DNA of 64,000 nt, from NCBI GenBank assembly GCA_029263475.1, contig JAJCXK010000088.1:1-64000 (forward strand), written 5' to 3'. Within the stretch, counting starts at the first letter, position 1. The number at the start of each line of letters is the position of its first letter. The DNA is from Candidatus Nitrosopumilus sp. GTDB lineage: Archaea; Thermoproteota; Nitrososphaeria; Nitrososphaerales; Nitrosopumilaceae. The position numbers and the translations under genes are program-made. The notes beneath the pieces were generated by a model, which worked only from the letters and a program-made list of their open reading frames with translations, ran no database searches and was not told the DNA's origin. Positions 7,980 through 15,667 of the stretch are shown in pieces.

Positions 7980-8294
7980 ATGAAGAAAATTGAAGCAATC
8001 ATTCAACCCGGATCAAGAGATGCAGTCATTGCTGCAATCAAAAAGTGTGGTGTTGGGGGTGTAACCGTTCATCAAGTTCAAGGACAAGGCGCACAAGATC
8101 CTCCTTTAGTTGGTCAATACTTTAGCAGAGATTTAGTTATCTGTATTGTTGATGATCCTAAATTAGATGAAATCATAGATGCAATTGCAAATGTTGCTTG
8201 TACTGGAACTAAAGGTGATGGTAAAGTCTTTGTGACAGACATTGTTGATGCACTTGATATCTGCTCCAAAAAACGTGGCACAATGGATATCTAA
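7980..8294 (+). CDS. PII-like signalling protein with a shortened T-loop
   Basis: The 104-residue protein keeps the PII core: MKKIEAIIQP at the N-terminus, and the B-loop TGTKGDGKVFV near residues 75-85. Between them, the T-loop stretch QGQGAQDPPLVGQYFSRD is several residues shorter than in GlnB/GlnK, and it lacks the ELYRGAEY segment with the uridylylated Tyr. PII proteins sense ATP/ADP and 2-oxoglutarate and dock on ammonium transporters or enzymes. Here the partner may differ, and no amtB is adjacent. Its stop overlaps the convergent MFS gene by four bases. Confidence 0.8.
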   Translation: MKKIEAIIQPGSRDAVIAAIKKCGVGGVTVHQVQGQGAQDPPLVGQYFSRDLVICIVDDPKLDEIIDAIANVACTGTKGDGKVFVTDIVDALDICSKKRGTMDI

Positions 8295-9445
8295 TACACA
8301 ATTTTTTGTGGTTCTAGTTTCTTTCTAGAAACTATTGCTAGCAATGTTATTCCTACCCCGATTATTCCAAACACCAAATACGGTGTCTCATTTCCAAATG
8401 ATTGTGTGATTGGACCTCCAATGGTAGGTCCTATTGCCCAACCCATTCCAAAAACTGTTTCATATGCGCCAATAATTTTACCTGAAATCCCTTTTCTGGT
8501 CTTACTCAAAATTATCTCTAAAGTTAATGGAAAGAATATGCTAAACCCAAATCCCATCAAAACCAACGCAATTCCAAATGTAATAATTGAATCCGCAATT
8601 ACTGATATTCCTAATCCTATCGAAACTGCAATTGTTGCAGCAATCAAAGTTTGACTAGTTTTTCTTGCAAACTTGCCTGCCATTGCAAGTGATGCAACAC
8701 GTGCAATCCCAAAAACAAAATACAATAACAAAATATCTGTAGCAGTCATCCCATTATCATTTAGGAATGCTGGATAGATGGTTAGAATTATCCCAAAAGA
8801 TGATGTACAAAAAATCAATAAAATTATCACTTCTGGAAATTTCTTTATTTCCTTAATTGAAGAAAAAGAAAATCTGTCATGATGATTTCTGATACTTTTT
8901 TTTGAGGCTAAAAGTGAGGTAATTATTGCAGCAGCTAAAATGAATGCCGCAATTTGGAATAAAATTCTGTATGTGATATCTAGGCCTTCAAGGAATGCAG
9001 TTCCTAATAATGGTCCTACCATAAATCCAATTACAAAAAACATTGTAAACCATGAGATGTTTCTTACCCTGCTTTTTTCAGTACTCTCATTAGATATGAT
9101 GGATTCACATGGAGGCCAAAAAAATGCATGAGCTACACCAGTCATAATTCTGAATCCCATTATCTCTGGAACTGATTGAGCTATTGACAGAAGATAGATT
9201 GATGCAGAATTAATCGCAGCTCCTAATGCAAGAAGATATCCGTTATTGAATCTATCAAGAAGAATTCCTACAAAGAGTGGAATGAACATGTATGGAATAA
9301 AATTAGTCAGTCCAATTAGTCCAAGTTCAGAATATGTAGCACCGATAATATTTTTTGCAAAAACTGGTAAGATTGGTCCATGCAATCCATAAGAAATTCC
9401 TATGATTAAGCCAGTAATGTTAACTAGTATCAGAACTCTGTTCAT
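8291..9445 (-). CDS. MFS-type membrane transporter
   Basis: A 384-residue protein with about twelve hydrophobic segments in two halves, typical of the major facilitator superfamily. Supporting motifs are the loop 2-3 signature VGILLDRFNNGYLLALG (GxLxDRxGrrxxl) and a second-half counterpart AGKFARKTSQ. It is probably a drug/metabolite or sugar-phosphate exporter-like carrier, but the substrate is not predictable. It overlaps the upstream methyltransferase gene by four bases (ATGA), so the two are co-transcribed. Confidence 0.85.
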   Translation of the reverse strand: MNRVLILVNITGLIIGISYGLHGPILPVFAKNIIGATYSELGLIGLTNFIPYMFIPLFVGILLDRFNNGYLLALGAAINSASIYLLSIAQSVPEIMGFRIMTGVAHAFFWPPCESIISNESTEKSRVRNISWFTMFFVIGFMVGPLLGTAFLEGLDITYRILFQIAAFILAAAIITSLLASKKSIRNHHDRFSFSSIKEIKKFPEVIILLIFCTSSFGIILTIYPAFLNDNGMTATDILLLYFVFGIARVASLAMAGKFARKTSQTLIAATIAVSIGLGISVIADSIITFGIALVLMGFGFSIFFPLTLEIILSKTRKGISGKIIGAYETVFGMGWAIGPTIGGPITQSFGNETPYLVFGIIGVGITLLAIVSRKKLEPQKIVY

Positions 9446-10131
9446 TTGTATGCGGCAACCATTATTGCCCCACCCATAAGATCCTTCTCAAATTCTACTT
9501 TGGAGAATTTTTCTAACAACAACTCTTCAAGTTTTTTGTTTTGAGGCCATCTCTTGTATGTTCCATACAGTGTTCCAAACTTTAATCCCAACCTTCCTCC
9601 TGCCACAAATGCAAGAATTGGAAGAATACATCTAAGATAAAATGAAACTCCTGCTCTAAAAAATGGTTCATCTGGTTTTCCTAAATCTACAATAACAAAT
9701 CTTCCATCTTTTTTCAATACTCTGTGTATTTCAGAAATCGCAATTCTCAAATTGATTGCATCTCTTAGTGAATATCCACATAGTACTGCATCAAACTCTT
9801 CCTCTCTAAATGGGATGTGCTCAAAAACTCCATTTGCCATGTCTGGTGATTTTTCAAAATGAGTACTTGTATTCTTTAACATGGGAACCAGAGGATCATA
9901 AAGTGTAATTGAAATTTTTCCATCAGTTAATTTCATTGCTGTTTTTGACATGTTACCAAAACCAGAGCCTGCATCTAAAATTTTATTTCCTGGAAATACT
10001 CTTTGTGAAATCCCACGATTTCTATGTTCAACATCTTTACCAAGAGAAATAATGGAATTCACTTTATCATAAATTGGAATAATCTCCCGAAGTACATCCA
10101 TCACTTCTCCCCAATAACTTCCTAAACCCAT
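9442..10131 (-). CDS. SAM-dependent methyltransferase, UbiE/MenG-like
   Basis: A 229-residue class I methyltransferase. It has the motif I glycine loop ILDAGSGFGNMS (about 50-61), the acidic strand end ITLYDP, and the later segments AVLCGYSLRDA and ILKKDGRFVIVDLGKP resembling the UbiE/COQ5 family, which methylate quinones. A role in menaquinone-type quinone maturation is plausible but inferred. The ATGA overlap with the MFS transporter implies joint expression. Confidence 0.78.
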   Translation of the reverse strand: MGLGSYWGEVMDVLREIIPIYDKVNSIISLGKDVEHRNRGISQRVFPGNKILDAGSGFGNMSKTAMKLTDGKISITLYDPLVPMLKNTSTHFEKSPDMANGVFEHIPFREEEFDAVLCGYSLRDAINLRIAISEIHRVLKKDGRFVIVDLGKPDEPFFRAGVSFYLRCILPILAFVAGGRLGLKFGTLYGTYKRWPQNKKLEELLLEKFSKVEFEKDLMGGAIMVAAYK

Positions 10132-10181
10132 AATCTATCGTCTCTGTATGCTTGTATGATTAGTTTTCAAATCTAAAACTT

Positions 10182-10904
10182 CTATTGTGGAGCAAATTTT
10201 GATGCGTTTTGAGAATAATTTTGTAAATCAGATTCAGAAACTTTCTCAAAAACTTTTGTTTCAGATGTAACCTTTGCCATTTTTACATGATTGATCCCAT
10301 CTTTTTGTTCTGCTTTTAGATTAATTGCTGCAATTGCTAAAGATGCTGCATCATCTAAACTCATATCTTCATTGTAATGTTTTTCTAAAAATGCATTGAC
10401 ATCATCAGAACCTGCTCCTATTGCAACTGCTGCATATTGTACATATGTTCCACTAGGATCAGTGACATAGATTGACTCTCCTTTTTGATCAACTCCTGCA
10501 ATTATCATGGCTACACCATTTGGACGTACTCCACCATATTGTGTAAATTGATGAGCTTGATCAGCTAAATGTTTAGCAACTGTTGCAATCTCGACAGATT
10601 CATCATATGTCATTCTATTTCCTTGTGAAAAGAATCTTGCACCGTCTACTTGAACACGTGCATCTGGGATGTATCCTGCAGCTGCAACTCCTATATGATA
10701 ATCTACTTGGAAAATTTTCTGTGTGATATTCTTAGTTTGTAATGCTCTTGGCTTTTCTTCAACAGCCATAATGACTCCTTGTTTAGTACGGACACCAAGT
10801 GCTAATGTTCCTCTTTTTACGGTCTCAATTGCATACTCAACTTGGTATATTCTGCCATCTGGAGAATACATGGTAGGCGTCATATCATAACCGCGTGAAG
10901 CCAT
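10182..10904 (-). CDS. psmA: 20S proteasome alpha subunit
   Basis: A 240-residue alpha-type subunit forming the outer rings of the archaeal 20S proteasome. The diagnostic N-terminal gate sequence YDMTPTMYSPDGRIYQVEYA is present at residues 6-25, followed by the alpha fold (GVRTKQGVIMAVEEK) and PSGTYVQYAAVAIGAG. It has no catalytic N-terminal Thr, as expected for alpha. The beta subunit is not in the window. A second ATG one codon upstream (10907) is also possible. Confidence 0.96.
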   Translation of the reverse strand: MASRGYDMTPTMYSPDGRIYQVEYAIETVKRGTLALGVRTKQGVIMAVEEKPRALQTKNITQKIFQVDYHIGVAAAGYIPDARVQVDGARFFSQGNRMTYDESVEIATVAKHLADQAHQFTQYGGVRPNGVAMIIAGVDQKGESIYVTDPSGTYVQYAAVAIGAGSDDVNAFLEKHYNEDMSLDDAASLAIAAINLKAEQKDGINHVKMAKVTSETKVFEKVSESDLQNYSQNASKFAPQ

Positions 10905-10948
10905 CATATTATCAAGAACTCTTCTCAGTCAATTTAAGGGTAATTGTC

Positions 10949-11041
10949 ATGCTTGAATATGGAAAAGATCTGGAAGATGTCAAAAAGAGTGCCTTTGTAA
11001 TGGTCCTTTTCTATGAATTACAGATCGGTGGAAAAATTTAG
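10949..11041 (+). CDS. Possible 30-aa small protein
   Basis: An ATG-started frame reading MLEYGKDLEDVKKSAFVMVL and ending QIGGKI lies between proteasome alpha and the Cys-rich gene. It is short, and its last third coincides with a 24-bp element repeated at 12461. Translation is uncertain; it could be an upstream leader or chance. Confidence 0.22.
   Translation: MLEYGKDLEDVKKSAFVMVLFYELQIGGKI
11017..11040 (+). repeat. 24-bp dispersed element, copy 1
   Basis: ATTACAGATCGGTGGAAAAA and the next four bases match the element at 12461-12484 except at two internal positions and the last bases. It lies 76 nt before the start of the Cys-rich gene at 11116. Confidence 0.6.
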
Positions 11042-11115
11042 ACGACCTTTTTCCAATGTCAAGTGAATCTTATTACAACCACGTTTAATTATCTCAAATC
11101 TTCACAATGTAACAT

Positions 11116-11538
11116 ATGGCATGTCAAGGTCACAATTGTAACCATGTAGAACATAAAAGAGAAAACCTAACCCTTGTAACAAAACTTGTAACAGATGAAC
11201 ACATACTTTCTTGGTATCAGGATCATGATAATCATCTAACCAATTCTGAGGCTATACGTTTACTAACTGAAAAAGCTGAAAAAATTTGGCCAGATAAAGT
11301 AGATACTTGTTGTGATGAATGTAGATGTCAAATTGATACTACCAAACCTGCAAATGAAGATATCACTACTATTGAAATCATAACTATCAGAGATCATTAC
11401 ATTGATGATCCAGGTTTAGGAAAATATTGTGAATGGTTTATGCGTGGAACTGTTAATCTAAATACAAAATCTTGGAAGGGGATTTGCATAACAGATGGAA
11501 GGAAAAAAATTCCTCCTAGTTCTTCATCACAAGAATAA
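11116..11538 (+). CDS. Cys/His-rich protein of unknown function
   Basis: A 140-residue soluble protein. Cysteines cluster at the start (CQGHNCNH) and in the middle (DTCCDECRCQ), with further single cysteines later. This suggests metal binding, perhaps zinc or an iron-sulfur site. The C-terminus is a Ser-rich tail. No signal peptide or membrane segment is visible, and I do not recognise the family. It precedes the glycine-rich gene with a 67-nt gap containing a strong inverted repeat, so co-transcription is doubtful. Confidence 0.65.
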   Translation: MACQGHNCNHVEHKRENLTLVTKLVTDEHILSWYQDHDNHLTNSEAIRLLTEKAEKIWPDKVDTCCDECRCQIDTTKPANEDITTIEIITIRDHYIDDPGLGKYCEWFMRGTVNLNTKSWKGICITDGRKKIPPSSSSQE

Positions 11539-11551
11539 TCTTGACTTTAAG

Positions 11552-11579
11552 AAACATAATCTGTATTTAGATTATGTTT
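11552..11579. promoter_or_regulatory. Perfect 11-bp inverted repeat next to a TATA box
   Basis: AAACATAATCT and its exact reverse complement AGATTATGTTT are separated by six bases. The right arm ends four bases before TATTATAAT (11583-11591), the likely promoter of the glycine-rich gene. Its position fits an operator for a dimeric regulator, or a hairpin ending the upstream transcript. Confidence 0.6.
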
Positions 11580-11605
11580 AAGTATTATAATATGAATCGT
11601 AACTA

Positions 11606-12436
11606 ATGCCACAATCTAATACCGAATTCATGCCGGGTGAAAATGAAAACGGAAACGAAAAAGAAAACGGTGGTTACACTGATCCTGTAACTGGTATGTA
11701 TTATCCACCTGGATATCCTTTTGGTAAACCTGGTAATCCTGATCATCCTAATGGTTATGATGGTTGGCCTAGTGATCATCCTGAAAATCCAAATCGAGGA
11801 ACTCCTGGAAGCGGGGGTGATGGTTGGAATAATACTGATGGTCCTGGCGGTGATGGTGGAAAAGGAGGAAGTTCTACAGATGGTATTGGTGCAATTGGTG
11901 GAAAAGGTGGTGCTTCTACTAATGGTCAAGCTGGAAAAGGTGGCGATGGTGGTGATTCAATTAACAATCAAGGAGGTATAGGAGGCAACGGTGGCTCTGG
12001 TAAAACTGGTGGCAGTGGTGGTATAGGAGGTAGTGGCGTTTCTGGTGGTACTGGTGGCGTAGGTGGCGATGGTGATACTGCTGGAAGGGGAGGAACTGGC
12101 GGTAGTGCAACTACTGGAAGAGGAGGCGAAGGTGGACCTAGTGGAACTTCTAATGGTCCTGCAGTTCCTGGCGGTAATGGGGGTCCTTCAATTGATGGAT
12201 CTGGTGGTCCAGGTGGTCAAGGAAGTTCTAATCATAATGGTCCAGGAGGCAGAGGTGGGGCTGGAGGTGCATCTGAAAATGGTCCTGGTGGCCCAGGAGG
12301 TATGGGTGGATCTTCAGCAAATGGATTTGGCGGTCCAGGAGGTTCAGGAGGTTTAGGCACTGGTGACATTCATGGTCCTAATGGACCTGATGGTAATTCT
12401 TCTTACGATCCTAATGATCCTGCTTCAGATTTTTAA
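11606..12436 (+). CDS. Glycine-rich repeat protein (GGxGG type)
   Basis: A 276-residue low-complexity protein. Residues 1-70 are polar and rich in Pro, Asn and Tyr (YPPGYPFGKPGNPDHP); from about 70 to 260 the chain is built of GGxGG and GxGG units broken by Ser/Thr/Asn turns (for example GGSGGIGGSG). The end is acidic (DPNDPASDF). No signal peptide or membrane helix is seen. Such spacing suits stacked polyglycine-II helices, as in some phage tail adhesins and the snow-flea antifreeze protein; this is structural inference only. The TATA box lies only 15 nt before ATG 11606, so ATG 11630 (MPGENENG) may be the real start. Confidence 0.75.
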   Translation: MPQSNTEFMPGENENGNEKENGGYTDPVTGMYYPPGYPFGKPGNPDHPNGYDGWPSDHPENPNRGTPGSGGDGWNNTDGPGGDGGKGGSSTDGIGAIGGKGGASTNGQAGKGGDGGDSINNQGGIGGNGGSGKTGGSGGIGGSGVSGGTGGVGGDGDTAGRGGTGGSATTGRGGEGGPSGTSNGPAVPGGNGGPSIDGSGGPGGQGSSNHNGPGGRGGAGGASENGPGGPGGMGGSSANGFGGPGGSGGLGTGDIHGPNGPDGNSSYDPNDPASDF

Positions 12437-12460
12437 ATAAAATTCATAATCCTAGTGGAA

Positions 12461-12484
12461 ATTACAGATTGATGGAAAAATTAT
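12461..12484 (+). repeat. 24-bp dispersed element, copy 2
   Basis: ATTACAGATTGATGGAAAAA and the following bases repeat the element at 11017-11040. It sits 51 nt before the SHOCT-like gene at 12535, as copy 1 sits before another accessory gene. Confidence 0.6.
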
Positions 12485-12534
12485 TCCTGTAGTGCATCAT
12501 ACTTAACTACACTATTTTTTTCTTAATCATTACC

Positions 12535-12885
12535 ATGTCTTTACTAAACAACAAAAATGCAACAAGAACGACTTTAGCTATTCTGCTTGTAGGAGTTTAT
12601 GCATTGATGTGGGCTTGGATAATCTATGATGTTGTAATTATTGAGCCTATTTGTACTGAAAACTGTGATGCAGTTGGTGAATCTAAACTGGCAAAACTAG
12701 GTGATTTTGTGGGGATAATCTCTACGATGACTGTCTTGGTTACTCTAGTAGTACAGTTTTACTTTAGACGCTCAAATCCTAGTGATAAAGAGGATCCACT
12801 GGTAACTTTGAGAAAAAGATTTGCTAGTAATGATATTAACGAAGCTGATTTTAAAAAATTCAAAGCACTCTTGAAAGAAGATTGA
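12535..12885 (+). CDS. Small membrane protein with SHOCT-like C-terminus
   Basis: A 116-residue protein with two membrane helices (about 14-33 and 55-72) separated by a short loop with two cysteines (CTENC). It ends in a soluble segment DPLVTLRKRF...ADFKKFKALLK that matches the pattern of the SHOCT oligomerisation tail (L-x-x-L...G/N-x-I-x-x-x-E/D-F-x-x-x-K-x-x-L-L). SHOCT tails often cap membrane or DNA-binding proteins of unknown role. It is followed after eight bases by the interrupted gene at 12893, so they may form a unit. Confidence 0.65.
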   Translation: MSLLNNKNATRTTLAILLVGVYALMWAWIIYDVVIIEPICTENCDAVGESKLAKLGDFVGIISTMTVLVTLVVQFYFRRSNPSDKEDPLVTLRKRFASNDINEADFKKFKALLKED

Positions 12886-12892
12886 ATTACAA

Positions 12893-13192
12893 ATGAATAA
12901 CAACTCCCACAAAGCAAAAAAACCTATTCGTGATGTAAACGAGAGTATTCTCTTTGATGTTTAAAAAATAGATATTGATACTGGAAAGTGGGTTATAACT
13001 GGTCCAGATGTTAATGGATTCCACCATTATGATATGGATTATGATTTATCAAATGTCCCAGAAACTGATTGGTCTTTAATTGTTACAACTCCTGATGAAA
13101 CGGTAAGATATTATTTCTATTTTAAAAATTATCATGTGAAATTACGTTCTGGCACTCTTAACATAAAATACACTACAAAAGAAAAGTTGTAA
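12893..13192 (+). pseudogene. Gene interrupted by one in-frame TAA
   Basis: From ATG 12893 the frame codes 23 residues ending ESILFDV, hits TAA at 12962-12964, and continues in the same frame with KIDIDTGKWVITGPDVNG and about 75 residues to TAA at 13190. Reading through gives a 98-residue protein with a Tyr- and Asp-rich, beta-looking C-terminus (TDWSLIVTTPDETVRYYF). The continuous frame on both sides of a single stop points to a recent nonsense change or a sequencing error rather than two genes. Internal initiation at an ATG near 13034 would make only a fragment. Function unknown. Confidence 0.6.
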
Positions 13193-13458
13193 TTTTATTA
13201 TTGATTTTAGAAAACTCAAAGCTACTGATTCTATAATTTTCTATTTGTATATTTTTTCTATATCTATAACTTAGCTATGACTGAAGCTATCAATTTACCT
13301 ATCAAAAGCTATGACTAGAGCTATGACTGGAATTGTAGCTTTTAGAAAAGATAGGGGTAAGATAGGCTAATCCTATCTTCTTAGGCGTAAAAGGTCAATA
13401 TGGACTAGATCTGGAAATAGGGTTTTAAGCAAAATTTGGTTTATCTATTTTAAGAAAT
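13193..13458. other. Intergenic region with direct repeats and a hairpin
   Basis: No gene is visible. AGCTATGACT recurs three times (near 13274, 13308 and 13320), with related AGCTATCA and GTAGCTTTT around it. An eight-base-pair hairpin AAGATAGG/CCTATCTT with a five-base loop spans 13359-13379. The hairpin lies between the interrupted gene and the winged-helix regulator at 13459, and may end transcription or bind that regulator. Confidence 0.5.
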
Positions 13459-13842
13459 ATGGCCAACCAACTCTTAGAATTCAAAGAAATTATCAGATCA
13501 AAACAAATCCCTGAGCAAAGAAAACCAGATAAACAAACTAGGAAATTACTGCTTTACTTGTTTACTAGTACTAGAGGGGGATTTACTCGATTACGAATCA
13601 TCATGCATTTACTTGATAAACCATACAACACACATCAACTGGCACAAGAACTTGATCTTGATTATAAGGCAATTCAACATCACATGAAAGTACTTCAAAA
13701 AAATAACATGGTCACAAAAATTGGTGAAAAATATGGTGCAATTTTCCACCTGTCAAACTTTCTTGAAATGAATATTATTGCATTAGATGAGGCAATTGAC
13801 AAATTAGATAGAAAACTGAATCACAAGAAAGTTTATCTATAA
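13459..13842 (+). CDS. Winged-helix transcriptional regulator (ArsR-like)
   Basis: A 127-residue DNA-binding protein. Residues about 36-98 form a winged helix: RGGFTRLRIIMHLLDKPYNT, then the recognition helix region LDLDYKAIQHHMKVLQKN, then a wing (VTKIGEKYGAIFHLS). The C-terminal helix could dimerise. No metal-binding cysteines are present. It stands 51 nt before the glutamate dehydrogenase gene on the same strand, so it might regulate nitrogen genes, but that is inference. Confidence 0.8.
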   Translation: MANQLLEFKEIIRSKQIPEQRKPDKQTRKLLLYLFTSTRGGFTRLRIIMHLLDKPYNTHQLAQELDLDYKAIQHHMKVLQKNNMVTKIGEKYGAIFHLSNFLEMNIIALDEAIDKLDRKLNHKKVYL

Positions 13843-13884
13843 ATCATAAATTACTAAGATGCGATCATCGATTTTCAACCAAAC

Positions 13885-13891
13885 TTATATA
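13885..13891 (+). promoter_or_regulatory. TATA box of the glutamate dehydrogenase gene
   Basis: TTATATA ends only two bases before ATG 13894. The usual TATA-to-start distance would put transcription initiation around 13912-13918, inside the annotated frame and at the in-frame TTG 13918. This argues that translation starts at TTG 13918. Confidence 0.6.
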
Positions 13892-13893
13892 AA

Positions 13894-15192
13894 ATGACCT
13901 CATTTAGTACCACCATCTTGGTAAAACATGATCCGTTTGCTAATGCAACAAAGCAAGTCAATGATGCATGTGATATCATAGGTATCAAAGATAAAGAATT
14001 ACGTCAATATTTGGCAATGCCAAACAAAGTTTTGAGAGTTAAAGTTCCAGTAAAGATGGATAATGGTAAAATTAGAATTTTCACAGGTTTTAGAAGTCAA
14101 CATAACAATGACAGAGGTCCCTACAAAGGTGGCATTCGTTACTTCAATCCAGAGGGTGGAGTTGAATACATGGAACGCGAAGTTATGGCACTCTCATCTT
14201 GGATGACTTGGAAATGTGCAATTGTTGATATTCCATTAGGTGGTGGTAAAGGTGCAATCTATGTTAATCCAAAAACTGAAAAACTCAGTGACGGAGAACT
14301 TGATAGATTAACAAGAGGATTTGCATACAAAATTTCTGAAATTATTGGACCTCAAAAAGATATTCCTGCTCCTGATGTTTACACCACAGGAAGAGAAATG
14401 ACACAAATCATGGATACATTTAGTAAATTAAATGGTAACAAATATTCTCCAGGCGTAATTACTGGAAAGCCAATTTCAATGGGAGGCTCACTTGCAAGAA
14501 ATGTAGCAACTGGATTGGGCGCAGCATATACTGTAAGAGAAGCTGCAAAGGCATTGAAAATTAATCTTAAAGGTGCTAAAGTTGTTTTACAAGGATTCGG
14601 TAATGCGTCAACATTTGCAGGTGAATATCTTGAGAAGATGGGTTCTAAAGTTATTGCAGTTAGTGATTCTAAAGGTTCTATCTCAATTCCAAAGGGTGCA
14701 AAAGTTAGTGCAATTTTGGCACATAAAGAAAAGAAAGGTTCTGTTGTTGGATTCCCTGGAAGTAAAAAAATCTCAACTGAAGAATTACTTACTACTAAAT
14801 GTGAGATTCTAGTTCCAGGTGCACTAGAGAATCAAATTGATGCAAAAATTGCTAAAAATCTAAAATGTAAAATCATTGCAGAAGCTGCAAATGGTCCAAC
14901 ATTACCTGAAGCAGACCCAATCATTCAACAAAAGAAAATTTTGGTTATTCCTGATATTTTGGCAAATTCTGGTGGTGTTTGTATTTCATACTTAGAATGG
15001 GTGCAAAACAACATGGGCTACTATTGGAGCTTTGATGAGGTTGCAAATAAGATGGAGAAAAATATCACTAAAGGATTCAAAGATGCTTATGCCCTCTCCA
15101 AGAAACACAAAATCGATATGAGAAAAGCTACTATGGTTTTAGCAGTAGAGCGAGTTCTTGAGGCCTTTAATCAAAAAGGTATTTGGCCATAA
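13894..15192 (+). CDS. gdhA: Glutamate dehydrogenase
   Basis: A hexameric-type GDH of up to 432 residues that interconverts glutamate and 2-oxoglutarate plus ammonia. It links ammonium assimilation to the TCA cycle. The substrate domain has GPYKGGIRYF (75-84) and the catalytic-Lys segment PLGGGKGAI (114-122). The nucleotide domain has the dinucleotide loop QGFGNASTFAG near 228. The C-terminal SYLEWVQN is also typical. The TATA box position favours a start at TTG 13918 (MVKHDPFANATKQ), which removes eight residues not expected in the family. Cofactor preference cannot be fixed by eye. Confidence 0.95.
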   Translation: MTSFSTTILVKHDPFANATKQVNDACDIIGIKDKELRQYLAMPNKVLRVKVPVKMDNGKIRIFTGFRSQHNNDRGPYKGGIRYFNPEGGVEYMEREVMALSSWMTWKCAIVDIPLGGGKGAIYVNPKTEKLSDGELDRLTRGFAYKISEIIGPQKDIPAPDVYTTGREMTQIMDTFSKLNGNKYSPGVITGKPISMGGSLARNVATGLGAAYTVREAAKALKINLKGAKVVLQGFGNASTFAGEYLEKMGSKVIAVSDSKGSISIPKGAKVSAILAHKEKKGSVVGFPGSKKISTEELLTTKCEILVPGALENQIDAKIAKNLKCKIIAEAANGPTLPEADPIIQQKKILVIPDILANSGGVCISYLEWVQNNMGYYWSFDEVANKMEKNITKGFKDAYALSKKHKIDMRKATMVLAVERVLEAFNQKGIWP

Positions 15193-15194
15193 TC

Positions 15195-15572
15195 TCAGAC
15201 TAGATACGATTCATAACAAACTAGTTGCTCGACATACATTATCTTACCCTTTGTTATTTCTCGCAGTCTTCTTTTGAAAGAAAGATCAATTTTTGTTCTT
15301 CTTTGTAGTAACTGTATTGTTTTTCCAGTTAGCATTCTTCCTTTTTTATCTCTATCAAAAAGAATAATCAATCTCTCATATTTTGCAACTGAATCTGCAA
15401 AAGTAACCATCCCTCCAAATTTGTGAAATTCTAATATTTTTCCTAAATATCCTAATTTCCTTAAAGCATAAGAATCTCTTTTACCTTCAACTACAACCAC
15501 GCTGTTTTCAATAGAGTTTAACTGCAAAACAAAATTTTTCAATTCAAAAATTTCTTGCTCTGTAACTAGCAT
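15195..15572 (-). CDS. Small Toprim-domain protein
   Basis: A 125-residue protein made almost entirely of a Toprim domain: the first acidic motif VVVEGKRDSYALRKLG (Glu) and the DxD-like motif IILFDRDKKGR. Toprim domains coordinate magnesium for strand cutting or primer synthesis. Small stand-alone archaeal forms resemble RNase M5 and DnaG-type Toprim proteins, with unknown targets. It converges on glutamate dehydrogenase with two bases between the stop codons. Confidence 0.8.
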   Translation of the reverse strand: MLVTEQEIFELKNFVLQLNSIENSVVVVEGKRDSYALRKLGYLGKILEFHKFGGMVTFADSVAKYERLIILFDRDKKGRMLTGKTIQLLQRRTKIDLSFKRRLREITKGKIMYVEQLVCYESYLV

Positions 15573-15667
15573 GTATCATCTAAAAATTACTTATGTTTAA
15601 AATATTTGAGAAATTGTTTTTATTTTAAAAGAAGGCTAGATCAGATTATTGTAATGTCTATTGATTT

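Noticed and set aside
11603-11929. 108-aa minus-strand frame rich in Ser/Thr/Ile
   Set aside because: It is the complement of the glycine-rich repeat gene; its composition comes from GGT/GGA codons read backwards.
12063-12356. 97-aa frame of Val/Leu/Glu in the glycine-rich gene
   Set aside because: It is a shifted reading of the same low-complexity DNA.
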